64,000 nt of DNA from Legionella_A sp963772805. Lineage in GTDB: Bacteria > Pseudomonadota > Gammaproteobacteria > Legionellales > Legionellaceae. Of this stretch, positions 7,230 to 17,373 are shown piece after piece. The notes beneath the pieces were generated by a model. That model was not told the origin of the DNA and searched no databases. It saw only the letters and a program-made list of their open reading frames with translations. Location of the stretch: positions 372,001 through 436,000 of the forward strand of contig CAVYYU010000002.1 of the NCBI GenBank assembly GCA_963772805.1, read 5' to 3'. Position 1 is the first letter of the stretch. Every line of letters starts with the position of its first letter. The position numbers and the translations under genes were made by a program.

Positions 7230-9668
7230 ATGGCTATGTTATTGTTTTTTTTATATTTGGTATTTACGCTGGTTGTTCTCTATAACGTACTAAATCCCTT
7301 GATCTGGGAGATTGGCAGTGCAATTTACTTGTTGGTTGCTACGTTCTTCATAGGATTGCCCTGGATTAGCGGCCTGTGCTTATGGACCGCCGTTGTGGCG
7401 GTAGTGCTTGTCTTACGCGTAGATCCCTTGCGCAATGTCATCAGTGATTTTTTATTTGAACGTGCACGTAAATCAGTGCCGAAATTGTCGAAAACCGAAG
7501 AAGAGGCTTTGAATGCCGGTGATACCTGGCTGGAAAAAGATATTTTTATCGGCGCCCCTGACTGGAAAAAATTAGCGGAGGTTTCAACCGCGCTCACGGA
7601 GGAAGAGCAAGCTTTTATGGACAATGAGACACAAACATTATGTTCCATGCTCGATGACTGGAAAATTAATCAAGAACGGGATTTGCCGGCAGAGGTATGG
7701 GCTTACCTCAAGGACAATGGTTTTTTTGGATTGGTTATTGCTAAAGAATATGGTGGCAAGGGCTTTACTGCGCGCGCTCATTCCGACGTGGTGATGAAAA
7801 TTGCCAGTCGTTGCGGGGTCGCCGCAGTCACGGTCATGGTGCCTAATTCACTGGGGCCAGGCGAGTTGTTGCAACATTATGGCACGGATGAGCAAAAATC
7901 TTATTATTTGCCACGACTTGCACGCGGTTTGGATATTCCCTGTTTTGCCCTCACCGAGCCCGGAGCGGGTAGTGATGCGACCTCGATCAAATCCGAGGCG
8001 GTGGTGGTTAATAAAAAAATAGATGGCAAAACAGTCGTTGGACTCAACCTGAGCTTGAATAAACGCTGGATAACCTTGTCGCCGGTGGCCACGCTAATTG
8101 GTCTTGCCGTTAACTTGAAGGATCCTGATGGCTTATTAAAGGGTGTAGGCGAAGAAGGTATAACCTGTCTGTTGGTTCCACGAGATGTAGAAAATCTTGA
8201 AATTGGTAATCGCCATTTACCGGCTGAGCAGCCTTTTATGAACGGGACCATTCGCGGGGAAGATATTTTTGTACCGATAACTAGCATTATTGGTGGTCAG
8301 CAGCAGGCTGGGCGTGGCTGGCAAATGCTGGTTGAGTGTCTTTCTATTGGGCGGTCTATATCATTGCCCACCTTAGGGGCTGCGTCGTCGTCTGTTGCTT
8401 ATCTAACTACGGGTGCTTTTGCGCGTATTCGTCGCCAGTTTAACGTGGAAATTGGCCAGTTTGAGGGAGTGCAGGAAAAACTTGCGGAAATAGCGGGTTT
8501 AAATTACCTGATAAACAGCACCCGTTTATTAACGTTGGCGGCGGTTAATCAACATAAAAAACCCTCAGTTGCTTCAGCGATTACCAAATATTTCAACACT
8601 GAATTAGCGCGTATTGTCATCAATGATGCCATGGATGTGCATGGTGGGCGCACGGTGGTTGTGGGACCGCGTAATTACCTGACCAGTTTTTATCAAGGTG
8701 TGCCGATATCGATTACGGTTGAGGGTGCTAACATCATGTCGCGAAACTTGTTGATTTTTGGGCAAGGATCGATGGCGTGTCATCCTTTCGTGCGTGAAGA
8801 ATTCTATGCGGTTGCGCGTGACGACAAGGCGGCATTCAGGACGATTATCTGGCAACATATCAGCTACTTCCTGCGCAATTTCGCCAAAACAGTTTGCTCT
8901 GCATGGACGGGTGGTTTGTTTATTGCAGTACCCGATAATGCGCTTAAGCGCGAGTACAAGCGTCTGGCACGCTTAAGTCATGCGTTTGCGTGGCTTGCTG
9001 ATTTGTCGCTTATTTATTTAGGCGGTCAATTAAAGCGTAAGGAGCGTTTGTCAGCGCGACTTGCTGATGGCATGTCATACCTATACTTGGCGATGGCGGC
9101 ACTGCATTTTTATCAACAACACAGTGAGGATAAGGAGCAGCAAGTGCATGCTCAATGGGCCGTCGCTTATTGTTTTTATCATGCGCAAAAATCGATGATC
9201 GCTTTTTGTAATAATTTTCCATCCCGCCCTCTCGGTTTTCTGTTACGGGTGCTGGCGTTTCCCTTTGGACAAACCATGCGCTATCCCAGCGATAAGCTGG
9301 ATCATCAACTGGCGCAGGTGATGACTCAGAATAATCCTTATCGTGATGAGCTGCTCAAATCGGTGTACCTAAGTGGCGATGTTAACCAGCCAGTAGACCG
9401 GATGGAGCAAGCGCTGCAGGCCATTATTAAACAAGATGAGTTGTATAAAAAAATTAAGGATTTGAGTCGTTTTTCTTTCGGTCAGTTGCAAGAAAAACTA
9501 GTCGATAAAGTTAAGAATGGTGAATTGACGCAGCAGGAAATGGATGAGATCGTGGCCGTTGAAAAGCTGCGTTGGGATGCGATTCAAGTGGATGAATTTT
9601 CGTTTGAGTCGATGAAAAAGAGAACATTTTCTTCGTTGACAGATGAGCTGAGAACACCATTTGTTTGA
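7230..9668 (+). CDS. fadE: acyl-CoA dehydrogenase FadE
   Basis: FadE catalyses the first, FAD-dependent step of fatty acid beta-oxidation. About 812 residues fit the long FadE class (814 in E. coli). Two N-terminal hydrophobic segments (roughly 1-60) precede the dehydrogenase domains, with FALTEPGAGSDA and IFGQGSMACHP blocks, and an FadE-specific C-terminal extension. An in-frame GTG at 7212 exists, but GGAGATAGGGG at 7214-7224 is a strong ribosome site five bases before the ATG at 7230, so the ATG is preferred. The gene stands alone. Confidence 0.95.
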   Translation: MAMLLFFLYLVFTLVVLYNVLNPLIWEIGSAIYLLVATFFIGLPWISGLCLWTAVVAVVLVLRVDPLRNVISDFLFERARKSVPKLSKTEEEALNAGDTWLEKDIFIGAPDWKKLAEVSTALTEEEQAFMDNETQTLCSMLDDWKINQERDLPAEVWAYLKDNGFFGLVIAKEYGGKGFTARAHSDVVMKIASRCGVAAVTVMVPNSLGPGELLQHYGTDEQKSYYLPRLARGLDIPCFALTEPGAGSDATSIKSEAVVVNKKIDGKTVVGLNLSLNKRWITLSPVATLIGLAVNLKDPDGLLKGVGEEGITCLLVPRDVENLEIGNRHLPAEQPFMNGTIRGEDIFVPITSIIGGQQQAGRGWQMLVECLSIGRSISLPTLGAASSSVAYLTTGAFARIRRQFNVEIGQFEGVQEKLAEIAGLNYLINSTRLLTLAAVNQHKKPSVASAITKYFNTELARIVINDAMDVHGGRTVVVGPRNYLTSFYQGVPISITVEGANIMSRNLLIFGQGSMACHPFVREEFYAVARDDKAAFRTIIWQHISYFLRNFAKTVCSAWTGGLFIAVPDNALKREYKRLARLSHAFAWLADLSLIYLGGQLKRKERLSARLADGMSYLYLAMAALHFYQQHSEDKEQQVHAQWAVAYCFYHAQKSMIAFCNNFPSRPLGFLLRVLAFPFGQTMRYPSDKLDHQLAQVMTQNNPYRDELLKSVYLSGDVNQPVDRMEQALQAIIKQDELYKKIKDLSRFSFGQLQEKLVDKVKNGELTQQEMDEIVAVEKLRWDAIQVDEFSFESMKKRTFSSLTDELRTPFV

Positions 9669-9818
9669 TTTTTATGCTTTTTTGACCGTTGTTGTAACGC
9701 CGTCTCGGACAATAGATGGACTAATGCTGCTATAATCTAGCAAAGAGATTGCTTATTAGGTTAGGGCGGATTTGTCCGAATCGGTAGAAGATATAGTTTA
9801 ATTTGCGGCGGAGGGAAT

Positions 9819-10601
9819 TTGAAAAAGTCATTACCAGTAGCAGAGAGCGTTGATAAAAATAATGCGATGCCCAGCAAAGAATCGATTTATCAAGCCATGG
9901 AAACGATTACTACCCCGGACGCTGCCCAGTATTTTTTAGAGGGGATATTGAAGAAGCTTGAGCAGACCAAGATGCTTGAGCAATCGATGCCACTCGTAGA
10001 GGCAATACGTAAGTTTGTGGATAGTATTAAGGCACAGAGGAGTGAGACTTCTGCTGCACCATGGTCAGGCGATACCCGAAAATCGAACATGTCCTTTGAG
10101 GCGTTTAGCTTTCAAACGCTGCAGGAGAACTTCGCGGCAACCGCCGCCGTGGCACTTGGTGGAAAAGTTATTGATATGGATTTCGCCATCAGTGATGATG
10201 GGCAATACGTGCGTGCTTATTCCAACACAGCTGAAGGTGTGGACGAGGAAACCGCGCTGGCAATGGATACCATTTTTAACGCATGGCTTGCCAAGGATCA
10301 TATGATCAGCAAAGGCGGTGTTATTTATGAAGGCACTGACAGTGGGGAAATCAAAAAAAATGATCAAGGCGGTGATGTAAGAGTAACAGGTGACAAACTG
10401 GAGAAACTGAAGGAAAATATTGGTAGTAGTGAGGAAGGCGGTTTAAAAAAATTCGTGCAAGATCGCGTAGAAGAACACAAAAGCACCATAACGCTGGAAG
10501 TCTTTGAGCAGAAATTTCCTGAGCCAGCACCGGCCGCTCCTGCGCAAGCAGCAGTTTCTGAATCAGAGGAATCAACACCTGGCTCAAGTGGAGCCATTTA
10601 G
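9819..10601 (+). CDS. unknown 260-aa acidic protein
   Basis: No family recognised. The start TTG at 9819 is chosen for a GGAGGG site 3-4 bases upstream; ATG 9864 is the alternative. A TATAAT lies at 9731-9736. The protein is hydrophilic with no signal peptide or membrane segment. It has an amphipathic helical N-terminal third (about 10-70), a middle of roughly 70 residues with EAFSFQTLQ and DMDFAISDDG, a Lys/Glu-rich helix near 190-225, and a disordered Pro/Ala/Ser/Glu tail. A Glu/Ser-rich C-terminus is often seen in Dot/Icm substrates, but that alone is weak evidence. A REP-like palindrome follows directly. Confidence 0.7.
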   Translation: MKKSLPVAESVDKNNAMPSKESIYQAMETITTPDAAQYFLEGILKKLEQTKMLEQSMPLVEAIRKFVDSIKAQRSETSAAPWSGDTRKSNMSFEAFSFQTLQENFAATAAVALGGKVIDMDFAISDDGQYVRAYSNTAEGVDEETALAMDTIFNAWLAKDHMISKGGVIYEGTDSGEIKKNDQGGDVRVTGDKLEKLKENIGSSEEGGLKKFVQDRVEEHKSTITLEVFEQKFPEPAPAAPAQAAVSESEESTPGSSGAI

Positions 10602-10607
10602 TTCGAC

Positions 10608-10641
10608 AGGTTGGCGCTTCGCTACCGCTCAGCGCCAACCT
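10608..10641. repeat. REP-like palindrome
   Basis: Perfect 10-base arms AGGTTGGCGC and GCGCCAACCT flank a 14-base loop that itself contains GCGGTAGC-like symmetry. On the minus strand the element begins GTAGG, matching the GTAG head typical of REP elements mobilised by RAYT transposases. It lies seven bases after a stop codon. No RAYT gene is in the window. Confidence 0.65.
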
Positions 10642-10718
10642 ACGGTACGAATAAATAATGATTATTTTGTAGCTGCCCGCATGTCAAAACCAAATGGAAA
10701 CGGTACTAGCATCTACTG

Positions 10719-11384
10719 CTAATGATCACGGCCATTCGCTAAACGAAATTGCTCAGGTGAACCGATATCTATCCACCTCCCTAGATGAAGTTCACCAGTA
10801 GCCTGTTTTTGATCGGCCAATGCACGCCATAATGGTACGACCGAATAGCGCCCTGGTTTACTGCCGCTAAATACTTCCGGGCGGTAACAGGCGATGCCTG
10901 AACAGGTATATTCCCTATTGTTGTTGTCAAGAAAATGGTTAGGCGATAAACCAAAATCGCCTTGTGCAACTTGGGGTGGTTTATTGACTAACACCAAATG
11001 CAACAGACTGTGAGTCGGCAATTTGAGTGTTGCAAAATTGTAATCGGTGTAAATATCAGCATTCACCGTCACAAACGGTTCATTTCCTAATAGAGGTAAT
11101 GCATTAAAAATACCGCCACCAGTTTCCAGCCCACCGGTCGGTTCAGGTGTAAAAAAAATCTCAACACCCCAGCGTGAACCGTTTCCGACTTGGTGGCGAA
11201 TTTGCCCGCCTAGGTGGGCATGATTGATAACCAGCCGCTCAAATCCTGCTTTGGCAAGATTAGCAATATGATATTCTATCAAGGGTACGCCATGTACGGC
11301 GCATAGCGCTTTCGGTAGCGTATCGGTAATCGGTCTTAAACGTTCACCTCTACCAGCGGCTAAAATCATCGCGGTTTTTATCAT
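10719..11384 (-). CDS. murU: N-acetylmuramate-1-phosphate uridylyltransferase
   Basis: MurU makes UDP-MurNAc from MurNAc-1-phosphate in the MurA-bypassing peptidoglycan recycling route of Pseudomonas-type bacteria. The 221 residues begin with the nucleotidyltransferase signature LAAGRGERLRP and continue with TDTLPKAL and the metal-binding VNADIYTD. It overlaps amgK by four bases (ATGA), as expected for the amgK-murU operon, which separates it from GlmU- or RfbA-type homologues. Confidence 0.92.
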   Translation of the reverse strand: MIKTAMILAAGRGERLRPITDTLPKALCAVHGVPLIEYHIANLAKAGFERLVINHAHLGGQIRHQVGNGSRWGVEIFFTPEPTGGLETGGGIFNALPLLGNEPFVTVNADIYTDYNFATLKLPTHSLLHLVLVNKPPQVAQGDFGLSPNHFLDNNNREYTCSGIACYRPEVFSGSKPGRYSVVPLWRALADQKQATGELHLGRWIDIGSPEQFRLANGRDH

Positions 11385-12379
11385 TTGATGGCCTCAATAA
11401 AAGGCGCTTGCACTTTTTGTTGCATGAACTGATAGAACGGTCGTAGCTCATTATAATCTTCCAGGCATGCCATGACATAGTTAAAGGTGAGTGGCAGATC
11501 ACGCAAATAGGCATCTTTTTTATCGCGCAGATGCAAGCGACAAAATATCCCCAACACTTTCAAATGACGCTGTAAGCCACATAAATCAAACGCGCGGGTA
11601 AAGTCAGGCAATGAGTAGCCATGAGCGTTAGGCAACAGTGTGTAGAAATAGTTAAGCCACTGGATGATTTGTTCGCGCGGCCATTGGATATAGCAATCTT
11701 TCAGCAAAGAAACTAAATCATAAGCAAAAGGGCCGCGCATCGCATCTTGAAAGTCAATCACGCCGATGTCCGGCAGCAAATTTTCGCCTACCACCAACAG
11801 ATTACGGCAGTGATAATCGCGGTGGATAAATACCTGCGGCTGTTTATTTATCTCGTGGGTCAGCCAATCAAAAGTCTCATTTATGCATTGTTCTTCCACA
11901 TCACTTAACTGCAAATGGAGATAATCATGTAAAAACCATTGGCGAAATAGTGAGAGTTCTTGCATCATATGGGCTTGATTGAATGGCGGTAATTGCGGCT
12001 CGGTTGTTGGACATTGTTGAATGTTTATCAATGTGGTTAGGGCGGCTTTATATAGTTTATCTGCCGGCGTATGCACCAGGGCATTTATCAGCAATGAATC
12101 GCCCAAATCTTCAAGCAGCAAAAATCCTTGCTCTTGATCAATTCCATGAAGTGCTGGGGTATGAATGCCTTTTTTGGCCAGTAGCCTGCTGATATTGATG
12201 AACGGGATAATCGTTTCTTTGTCTGGCGGGGCATCCATGATGATATAACTATCTTTTCCATGGTGGAGACGAAAATAATGACGAAAGCTGGCATCACCCG
12301 CCAACGGTGCTACGGTAAATGCGTTGTCAGGAAATATGGTTTTAAGCCATTCGTTGAGTGCGTTTTGCCTGGCATGCAT
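11381..12379 (-). CDS. amgK: anomeric MurNAc/GlcNAc kinase
   Basis: AmgK phosphorylates MurNAc at C1 to feed MurU. It has an aminoglycoside-phosphotransferase fold: GDASFRHYFR at the N-terminus, catalytic HRDYHCRNLL near residue 195, and metal-binding IDFQDA. 332 residues is normal. It is the first gene of the amgK-murU operon, transcribed away from lptD, which starts only 53 bases away; the same divergent neighbourhood occurs in Pseudomonas. Confidence 0.93.
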   Translation of the reverse strand: MHARQNALNEWLKTIFPDNAFTVAPLAGDASFRHYFRLHHGKDSYIIMDAPPDKETIIPFINISRLLAKKGIHTPALHGIDQEQGFLLLEDLGDSLLINALVHTPADKLYKAALTTLINIQQCPTTEPQLPPFNQAHMMQELSLFRQWFLHDYLHLQLSDVEEQCINETFDWLTHEINKQPQVFIHRDYHCRNLLVVGENLLPDIGVIDFQDAMRGPFAYDLVSLLKDCYIQWPREQIIQWLNYFYTLLPNAHGYSLPDFTRAFDLCGLQRHLKVLGIFCRLHLRDKKDAYLRDLPLTFNYVMACLEDYNELRPFYQFMQQKVQAPFIEAIK

Positions 12380-12432
12380 GTTATACTCCTCAAATTACCG
12401 CATACGTTTGTATGTGCGCATCATAAGGCATT

Positions 12433-14967
12433 TTGGTCGCGGTGAATATCAAGTTTTATTATACGCTAACAGCTGTTGGCCTTGCAGTAGGTGGAATAAC
12501 TTCTGCAGTTGTCTATCATGCAGTATATGCTGCAAATTTGGCTATGGAACCTGTGCAGGCTTGTGTTGTCGCACGGGATGTTTCCATAACGAACCCGCTT
12601 CGCGCAAAATTTGCCCAATGCTTGGGCTGGCAAGCCGCTGAAATGTCTTCTCTTTGCCGTGGGTCTTATCAGGAGCTCGGCCTTACTCCGCTCGCAGATG
12701 CTAATGAAATTCAGATCGCCGCTGATGAAGCGTCGTTTTATGCCGAGGGCCGTTCGCAGCTAACCGGTAATGTACATGTTCGCGAGACGCTGCGAGTTGT
12801 TAACGCCAATACGGCCTATATATATCGTGATACTAAAACCAATAAAGTGACACGCATTGAATTGTTAGGCGATGTACGTTATCTGGAACCTGATCGGCTG
12901 ATGATCGCGCGCAAGGCAACTATCAATCCACAAGACAACTCCGGCACAGTCGAGGATGCGTTATACCGTTTCAATGCACAACGCGCTGGCGCCATTTTGC
13001 CAGCATGGGGACGGGCGGCGTTTATCGAGCGTTTTGCTAATAAAAATTATCTGCTGCGCAAGGCGACCTATTCAACCTGCGCACCCGAAGATAAAGCATG
13101 GCAGATCGATGCCAGCGAGATAACCCTCAACCAGGCGCAGGAGATGGGCGTTGCACGCAATGCTGTGTTGCGGTTACATGATTGGCCTGTGTTGTATTCA
13201 CCTTACTTAAGTTTTCCGACGACAAAAGCACGCAAGTCCGGTTTTTTATTACCAGCGATTGGTTATTCCAACGTTGGTGGATTTGATCTTGGCTTACCTT
13301 ATTATTTGAATCTTGCGCCGAATTATGATGCAACGCTGATTCCTCATCTTTATAGCCGTCGTGGATTAATGATGGGCGGTAATTTTCGCTTTTTAACGTC
13401 GAGTTCTGCCGGATTTGCCGGAGCGCATTTTTTACCACACGATCGAGCGTTTTCTACATTTTTAAATACCAATCGTGAGCAGTACCCCGTTCTGCAAGGA
13501 GCATCTAGTGACCGATGGTCGGTCATGTTGCGTGAGAGTACTGAGTTTAGCCCTAATTTACACATGGGCATCAACTATGAACAAGTCTCTGATGATTATT
13601 ATCTGCAGGATTTCAGCACTAATTTGGCTATTCTCACGCAAAACCAATTGTTACGTCAGGGCGATTTAACTTATACGATGGATCATTGGTTGTTCCGCGG
13701 GATGATGCAAAGTTATCAAACGCTGCATCCGATTAACCAGTCAGCAATTGCCGATGTGTATGAACGCTTTCCGCAGTTGCTGGCGAGAGGTTCCTATACG
13801 GAACTGCCGATGCATAGCAATTTGGACATGCTCGGGCAGTTTGATTATTTCCACTGGCCGGTAAATACCTTGTCTCAGCCTGAAGGTCCTCGTTATCATT
13901 TCAATCCAGTCCTGTCATTACCGCAGTATAAATCGTGGGGGTTTTTCACACCCCAGGTGCAACTGGTTGAAAATTATTATGATTTACATTACGGCGGTGC
14001 GCTAACACCAACGACATTCAATCGTGCTATTCCTCGTTACAGTGTTGATAGTGGCTTGTTTTTTGAGCGTGAGAGTAAATGGCTAAGCGCGGCCTATACG
14101 CAAACCTTAGAGCCACGGTTGTATTACCTGAATGTTCCTTTTCATGATCAAACGAACATTCCGGTGTTTGATTCGGCTTACATGATTTTTAATAACGACC
14201 AATTATTTCGCAATAATCGATTTTCCGGGTTTGACCGCATTGGTGATGCGAATCAATTAGCTTATGCGGTAACTACTCGTTGGTTGTCCGGTGAAACAGG
14301 GCAGGAAAAAGCCAGTTTCGCGGTAGGACAAATTCGCTATTTTGCAGAGAGACGTGTGCAGCTTTGTCAAAACAGGTGGGGAACTTGTACGGACAATAAC
14401 TTGCTGCTGGGTTATTTGTCACCCTTGTCCAAATCATCACCGATTACATCGCGGGCAACCTATCAGTTAAGCTCGGCCTGGAGCGCAAGTGGCGATTATG
14501 TCTGGGATGCATACACCAATGCCACTAATAATGGTCATCTGAATTTTCACTATCAACCGGTAGCGGATCGAATTATTAATATTGGTTATACCTATCTTGT
14601 TAATGGCGATATTACTCAGGTCGCCAATAACGGCATTGAAAATAACGCGCTGCATCAAGCTTCATTTTCTTATGCATGGCCTTTTACCGAGAAATGGAGC
14701 AGCCTTGGGATATACAATTATAATGTCAGCAAGGGGTATGCTATGGCCACCATGTTGGGTTTACAATATGATAGTTGTTGTTGGGCCCTGCGGCTATTGG
14801 GGGGGCGTACTTTTCAGAGTGTAGATCAGACAACGTTGAGACCGCAGTATAACAATAGTGTCTTTTTACAGGTTTTGCTGAAAGGCTTAGGATCGGTTGC
14901 AAATAATGATCCGGCAAGTACCATTGGTGCTTATTTGCCGGGATATCGTGATATCTTTCATCGTTAA
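12433..14967 (+). CDS. lptD: LPS-assembly protein LptD
   Basis: LptD is the outer-membrane barrel that inserts LPS with LptE. 844 residues. A hydrophobic export signal covers roughly residues 8-33, an OstA/LptA-like periplasmic domain about 90-210, and the rest is barrel. Cysteines at 44, 63 and 75 near the N-terminus and the adjacent pair Cys782-Cys783 match the disulfide scheme linking the N-terminal domain to the barrel. Start TTG 12433 has AAGG upstream; GTG 12442 is possible. It heads the lptD-surA-pdxA-folA run. Confidence 0.96.
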   Translation: MVAVNIKFYYTLTAVGLAVGGITSAVVYHAVYAANLAMEPVQACVVARDVSITNPLRAKFAQCLGWQAAEMSSLCRGSYQELGLTPLADANEIQIAADEASFYAEGRSQLTGNVHVRETLRVVNANTAYIYRDTKTNKVTRIELLGDVRYLEPDRLMIARKATINPQDNSGTVEDALYRFNAQRAGAILPAWGRAAFIERFANKNYLLRKATYSTCAPEDKAWQIDASEITLNQAQEMGVARNAVLRLHDWPVLYSPYLSFPTTKARKSGFLLPAIGYSNVGGFDLGLPYYLNLAPNYDATLIPHLYSRRGLMMGGNFRFLTSSSAGFAGAHFLPHDRAFSTFLNTNREQYPVLQGASSDRWSVMLRESTEFSPNLHMGINYEQVSDDYYLQDFSTNLAILTQNQLLRQGDLTYTMDHWLFRGMMQSYQTLHPINQSAIADVYERFPQLLARGSYTELPMHSNLDMLGQFDYFHWPVNTLSQPEGPRYHFNPVLSLPQYKSWGFFTPQVQLVENYYDLHYGGALTPTTFNRAIPRYSVDSGLFFERESKWLSAAYTQTLEPRLYYLNVPFHDQTNIPVFDSAYMIFNNDQLFRNNRFSGFDRIGDANQLAYAVTTRWLSGETGQEKASFAVGQIRYFAERRVQLCQNRWGTCTDNNLLLGYLSPLSKSSPITSRATYQLSSAWSASGDYVWDAYTNATNNGHLNFHYQPVADRIINIGYTYLVNGDITQVANNGIENNALHQASFSYAWPFTEKWSSLGIYNYNVSKGYAMATMLGLQYDSCCWALRLLGGRTFQSVDQTTLRPQYNNSVFLQVLLKGLGSVANNDPASTIGAYLPGYRDIFHR

Positions 14968-15094
14968 AGGGACGCATGAAAAATATTGGGTTTAAATTAA
15001 ACAAATTTTCTTGTGTTTTGATTATGAATGGCCTAAATTGCGTCATTAACCAACGCTTGATGAGTTTCAGACGCTTAAAAATGAGGATGGCGGC

Positions 15095-16387
15095 ATGCGA
15101 ATGCGAATAGTGTTTTTATTGATTTTTTTACCGGTACTGGTCTTGGCAGCACCAGCACAACCATTAGATCAAGTGGTTGCCGTTGTTAATGATGATGTGA
15201 TCACGGCCAGCGAGCTGGACGAGCAGGTTACGATTTTGCGACAACAAATTACGGCCAAGAACATGCAGTTGCCGTCTGATACAGTCTTGCGTAAACAAGT
15301 GCTGCAACATTTGATTGATGTTGATCTGCAATTGCAGTTGGCTAAAAACAATAGCATCACGATTGATAGCACAGAACTGAATGAGGCGATTGCCAAAATT
15401 GCGACGAGTAACAATTTGTCACTCACCCAATTGCGTGAGGAATTGACTAAACAAGGGCTAAGCTGGGAAAATTATCGTGAAAATATCCGCAAGGAAATGT
15501 TAATTGGACGCGTACAACAAAAGGCGGTCAGTCAGGAGATAGTGGTTTCATCACAACAAGTAGAGGATTACCTTAAAACAACGCTGGTTAATACTAAAAA
15601 AACACAGCAAACCTACCATCTGCAAAATATTGTTATTCCTCTTCCCGAAGAGCCGACAACTGAGCAGGTAAAAAAAGCACAAGAGAAAGCGCGCGGACTA
15701 TTGGGTAAAATTAAAAAAGGCGATGATTTTAGTATGATTGCTATTGCTGAATCGAGTGGAGAATATGCGCTGGAAGGTGGTGATTTGGGTGAGCGACATT
15801 TACCTGAATTGCCTGCAGTATTTGCCGAGAAAGTGGTAACGATGAGCGTAGGTCAAGTTTCTGGCCCAATCCGCACGGGTAATGGATTTCAATTGATTAA
15901 ACTGGTTTCTGTGGGCGGTAGTGATGAACATCATCAAGTGACCAAGACGCACGTACGCCACATCTTATTGAAACAAGATGCCAACATGACCGAGGTGGAG
16001 GCAAGCAAGCAAATCAATAATATATACCAGCAATTAAAATCGGGTAAAGATTTTGCGTTGATGGCCAAGCAATATTCGTTGGATGCAGCTAGCGCTGTTA
16101 AAGGCGGTGATTTGGGTTGGGTTACCGCGGATGAATTAGTCCCCCAATTTTCAAAGGCGATGAATGCTTTGCCCTTGAATAAAGTAAGTAAACCAGTGAA
16201 ATCACCTTTTGGCTGGCATTTAATTGAAGTTATGGCACGTAAAACCGTCGATGATTCTGATGCGTTTCAGCGTCAGCAAGTCAGACAGTTCATTCATCAA
16301 CGGAAATTTACAGAAGCTGTACAAAATTGGCAGCAGCATTTACGCAGCGACGCGTTCGTAAACATTCTGGATAAGGCCTTGGCATGA
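15095..16387 (+). CDS. surA: periplasmic chaperone/peptidyl-prolyl isomerase SurA
   Basis: SurA escorts outer-membrane proteins, LptD included. 430 residues. Signal peptide at 1-19 ends in VLAAP. The N-terminal chaperone domain begins VVAVVNDDVITASELD, followed by two parvulin domains (about 170-275 and 285-390), both with GGDLG motifs, and a C-terminal helix. The stop overlaps the pdxA start by four bases, so the two are translationally coupled. Confidence 0.97.
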   Translation: MRMRIVFLLIFLPVLVLAAPAQPLDQVVAVVNDDVITASELDEQVTILRQQITAKNMQLPSDTVLRKQVLQHLIDVDLQLQLAKNNSITIDSTELNEAIAKIATSNNLSLTQLREELTKQGLSWENYRENIRKEMLIGRVQQKAVSQEIVVSSQQVEDYLKTTLVNTKKTQQTYHLQNIVIPLPEEPTTEQVKKAQEKARGLLGKIKKGDDFSMIAIAESSGEYALEGGDLGERHLPELPAVFAEKVVTMSVGQVSGPIRTGNGFQLIKLVSVGGSDEHHQVTKTHVRHILLKQDANMTEVEASKQINNIYQQLKSGKDFALMAKQYSLDAASAVKGGDLGWVTADELVPQFSKAMNALPLNKVSKPVKSPFGWHLIEVMARKTVDDSDAFQRQQVRQFIHQRKFTEAVQNWQQHLRSDAFVNILDKALA

Positions 16388-17373
16388 AACCACTGCTAGT
16401 TAGCAGTGGTGAGCCCGCCGGTATTGGTCCAGATCTTTGTCTGGCGCTGGCTGAGTTTGAGTTGCCGATTGTGGTTATCGCGGACAAATCACTGCTTGCT
16501 ACCCGTGCACAGCAGTTGGGATTATCAGTGACTTTACATGATTATCAGCAAGGCGTGCCTATTGTAACCTATCCTAATCATTTATCTGTAATCGCCGTGC
16601 CATGTATAACTCATGTAACGGCGGGCGAGCTTAATCCCCGTAATGCCCCCTATGTGATTGAGATGTTAACTCTTGCTGTTGAACGCTGCATGCAGGGTGA
16701 GTTTTCGGCACTGATCACAGCTCCTGTTCATAAAGCTGTAATTAATGAAGCAAGAATTCCATTTACCGGTCATACCGAGTTCTTTGCTAACTACTGCGCG
16801 GTTGATACTGTAGTGATGATGCTGGCATGCACCACGATGAGGGTGGCGCTGGTCACCACGCATTTACCGCTCAGAGACGTTGCCGATGCTATAACCCCAA
16901 AATTGCTGACGGATGTAATTACTTGTTTGCACAACGGATTAAAAAGAGATTTTGCAATTGCCTCACCCAAGATTTATGTTGCCGGATTAAATCCACATGC
17001 TGGTGAGGCGGGCTATCTTGGGCGTGAGGAAGTGGACGTTATAACGCCAACCTTGGCGCGGCTTAAATCAAAAGGTTTTGATGTCCATGGGCCCATGCCC
17101 GCTGATACGATGTTTATCCATCAGCATACAGCGGGTTGCGATGCCTATGTTGCTATGTATCATGATCAGGGGTTACCGGTTTTGAAATATGCCGGCTTTG
17201 GCAGTGCGGTGAATATTACCTTAGGCTTGCCCATCATAAGAACCTCTGTTGATCATGGGACTGCTCTTGGTTTAGCGGGAACGAGATTGGCGGAAACCGG
17301 TAGCATGTTAGCCGCGGTAGAAATGGCAGTAGATTTAGCTAAAAAGCGTGAGGTAGGGAATGACTATCATTAG
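16384..17373 (+). CDS. pdxA: 4-hydroxythreonine-4-phosphate dehydrogenase
   Basis: PdxA oxidises 4-phosphohydroxythreonine in pyridoxal phosphate synthesis. 329 residues. It begins with SSGEPAGIGPD and has the metal-binding GHTEFFAN, AGLNPHAGE and TSVDHGTALGLAG motifs. It lies between surA (4-base overlap) and folA (14-base overlap). In many gammaproteobacteria ksgA follows pdxA; here folA takes that place. Confidence 0.97.
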   Translation: MKPLLVSSGEPAGIGPDLCLALAEFELPIVVIADKSLLATRAQQLGLSVTLHDYQQGVPIVTYPNHLSVIAVPCITHVTAGELNPRNAPYVIEMLTLAVERCMQGEFSALITAPVHKAVINEARIPFTGHTEFFANYCAVDTVVMMLACTTMRVALVTTHLPLRDVADAITPKLLTDVITCLHNGLKRDFAIASPKIYVAGLNPHAGEAGYLGREEVDVITPTLARLKSKGFDVHGPMPADTMFIHQHTAGCDAYVAMYHDQGLPVLKYAGFGSAVNITLGLPIIRTSVDHGTALGLAGTRLAETGSMLAAVEMAVDLAKKREVGNDYH

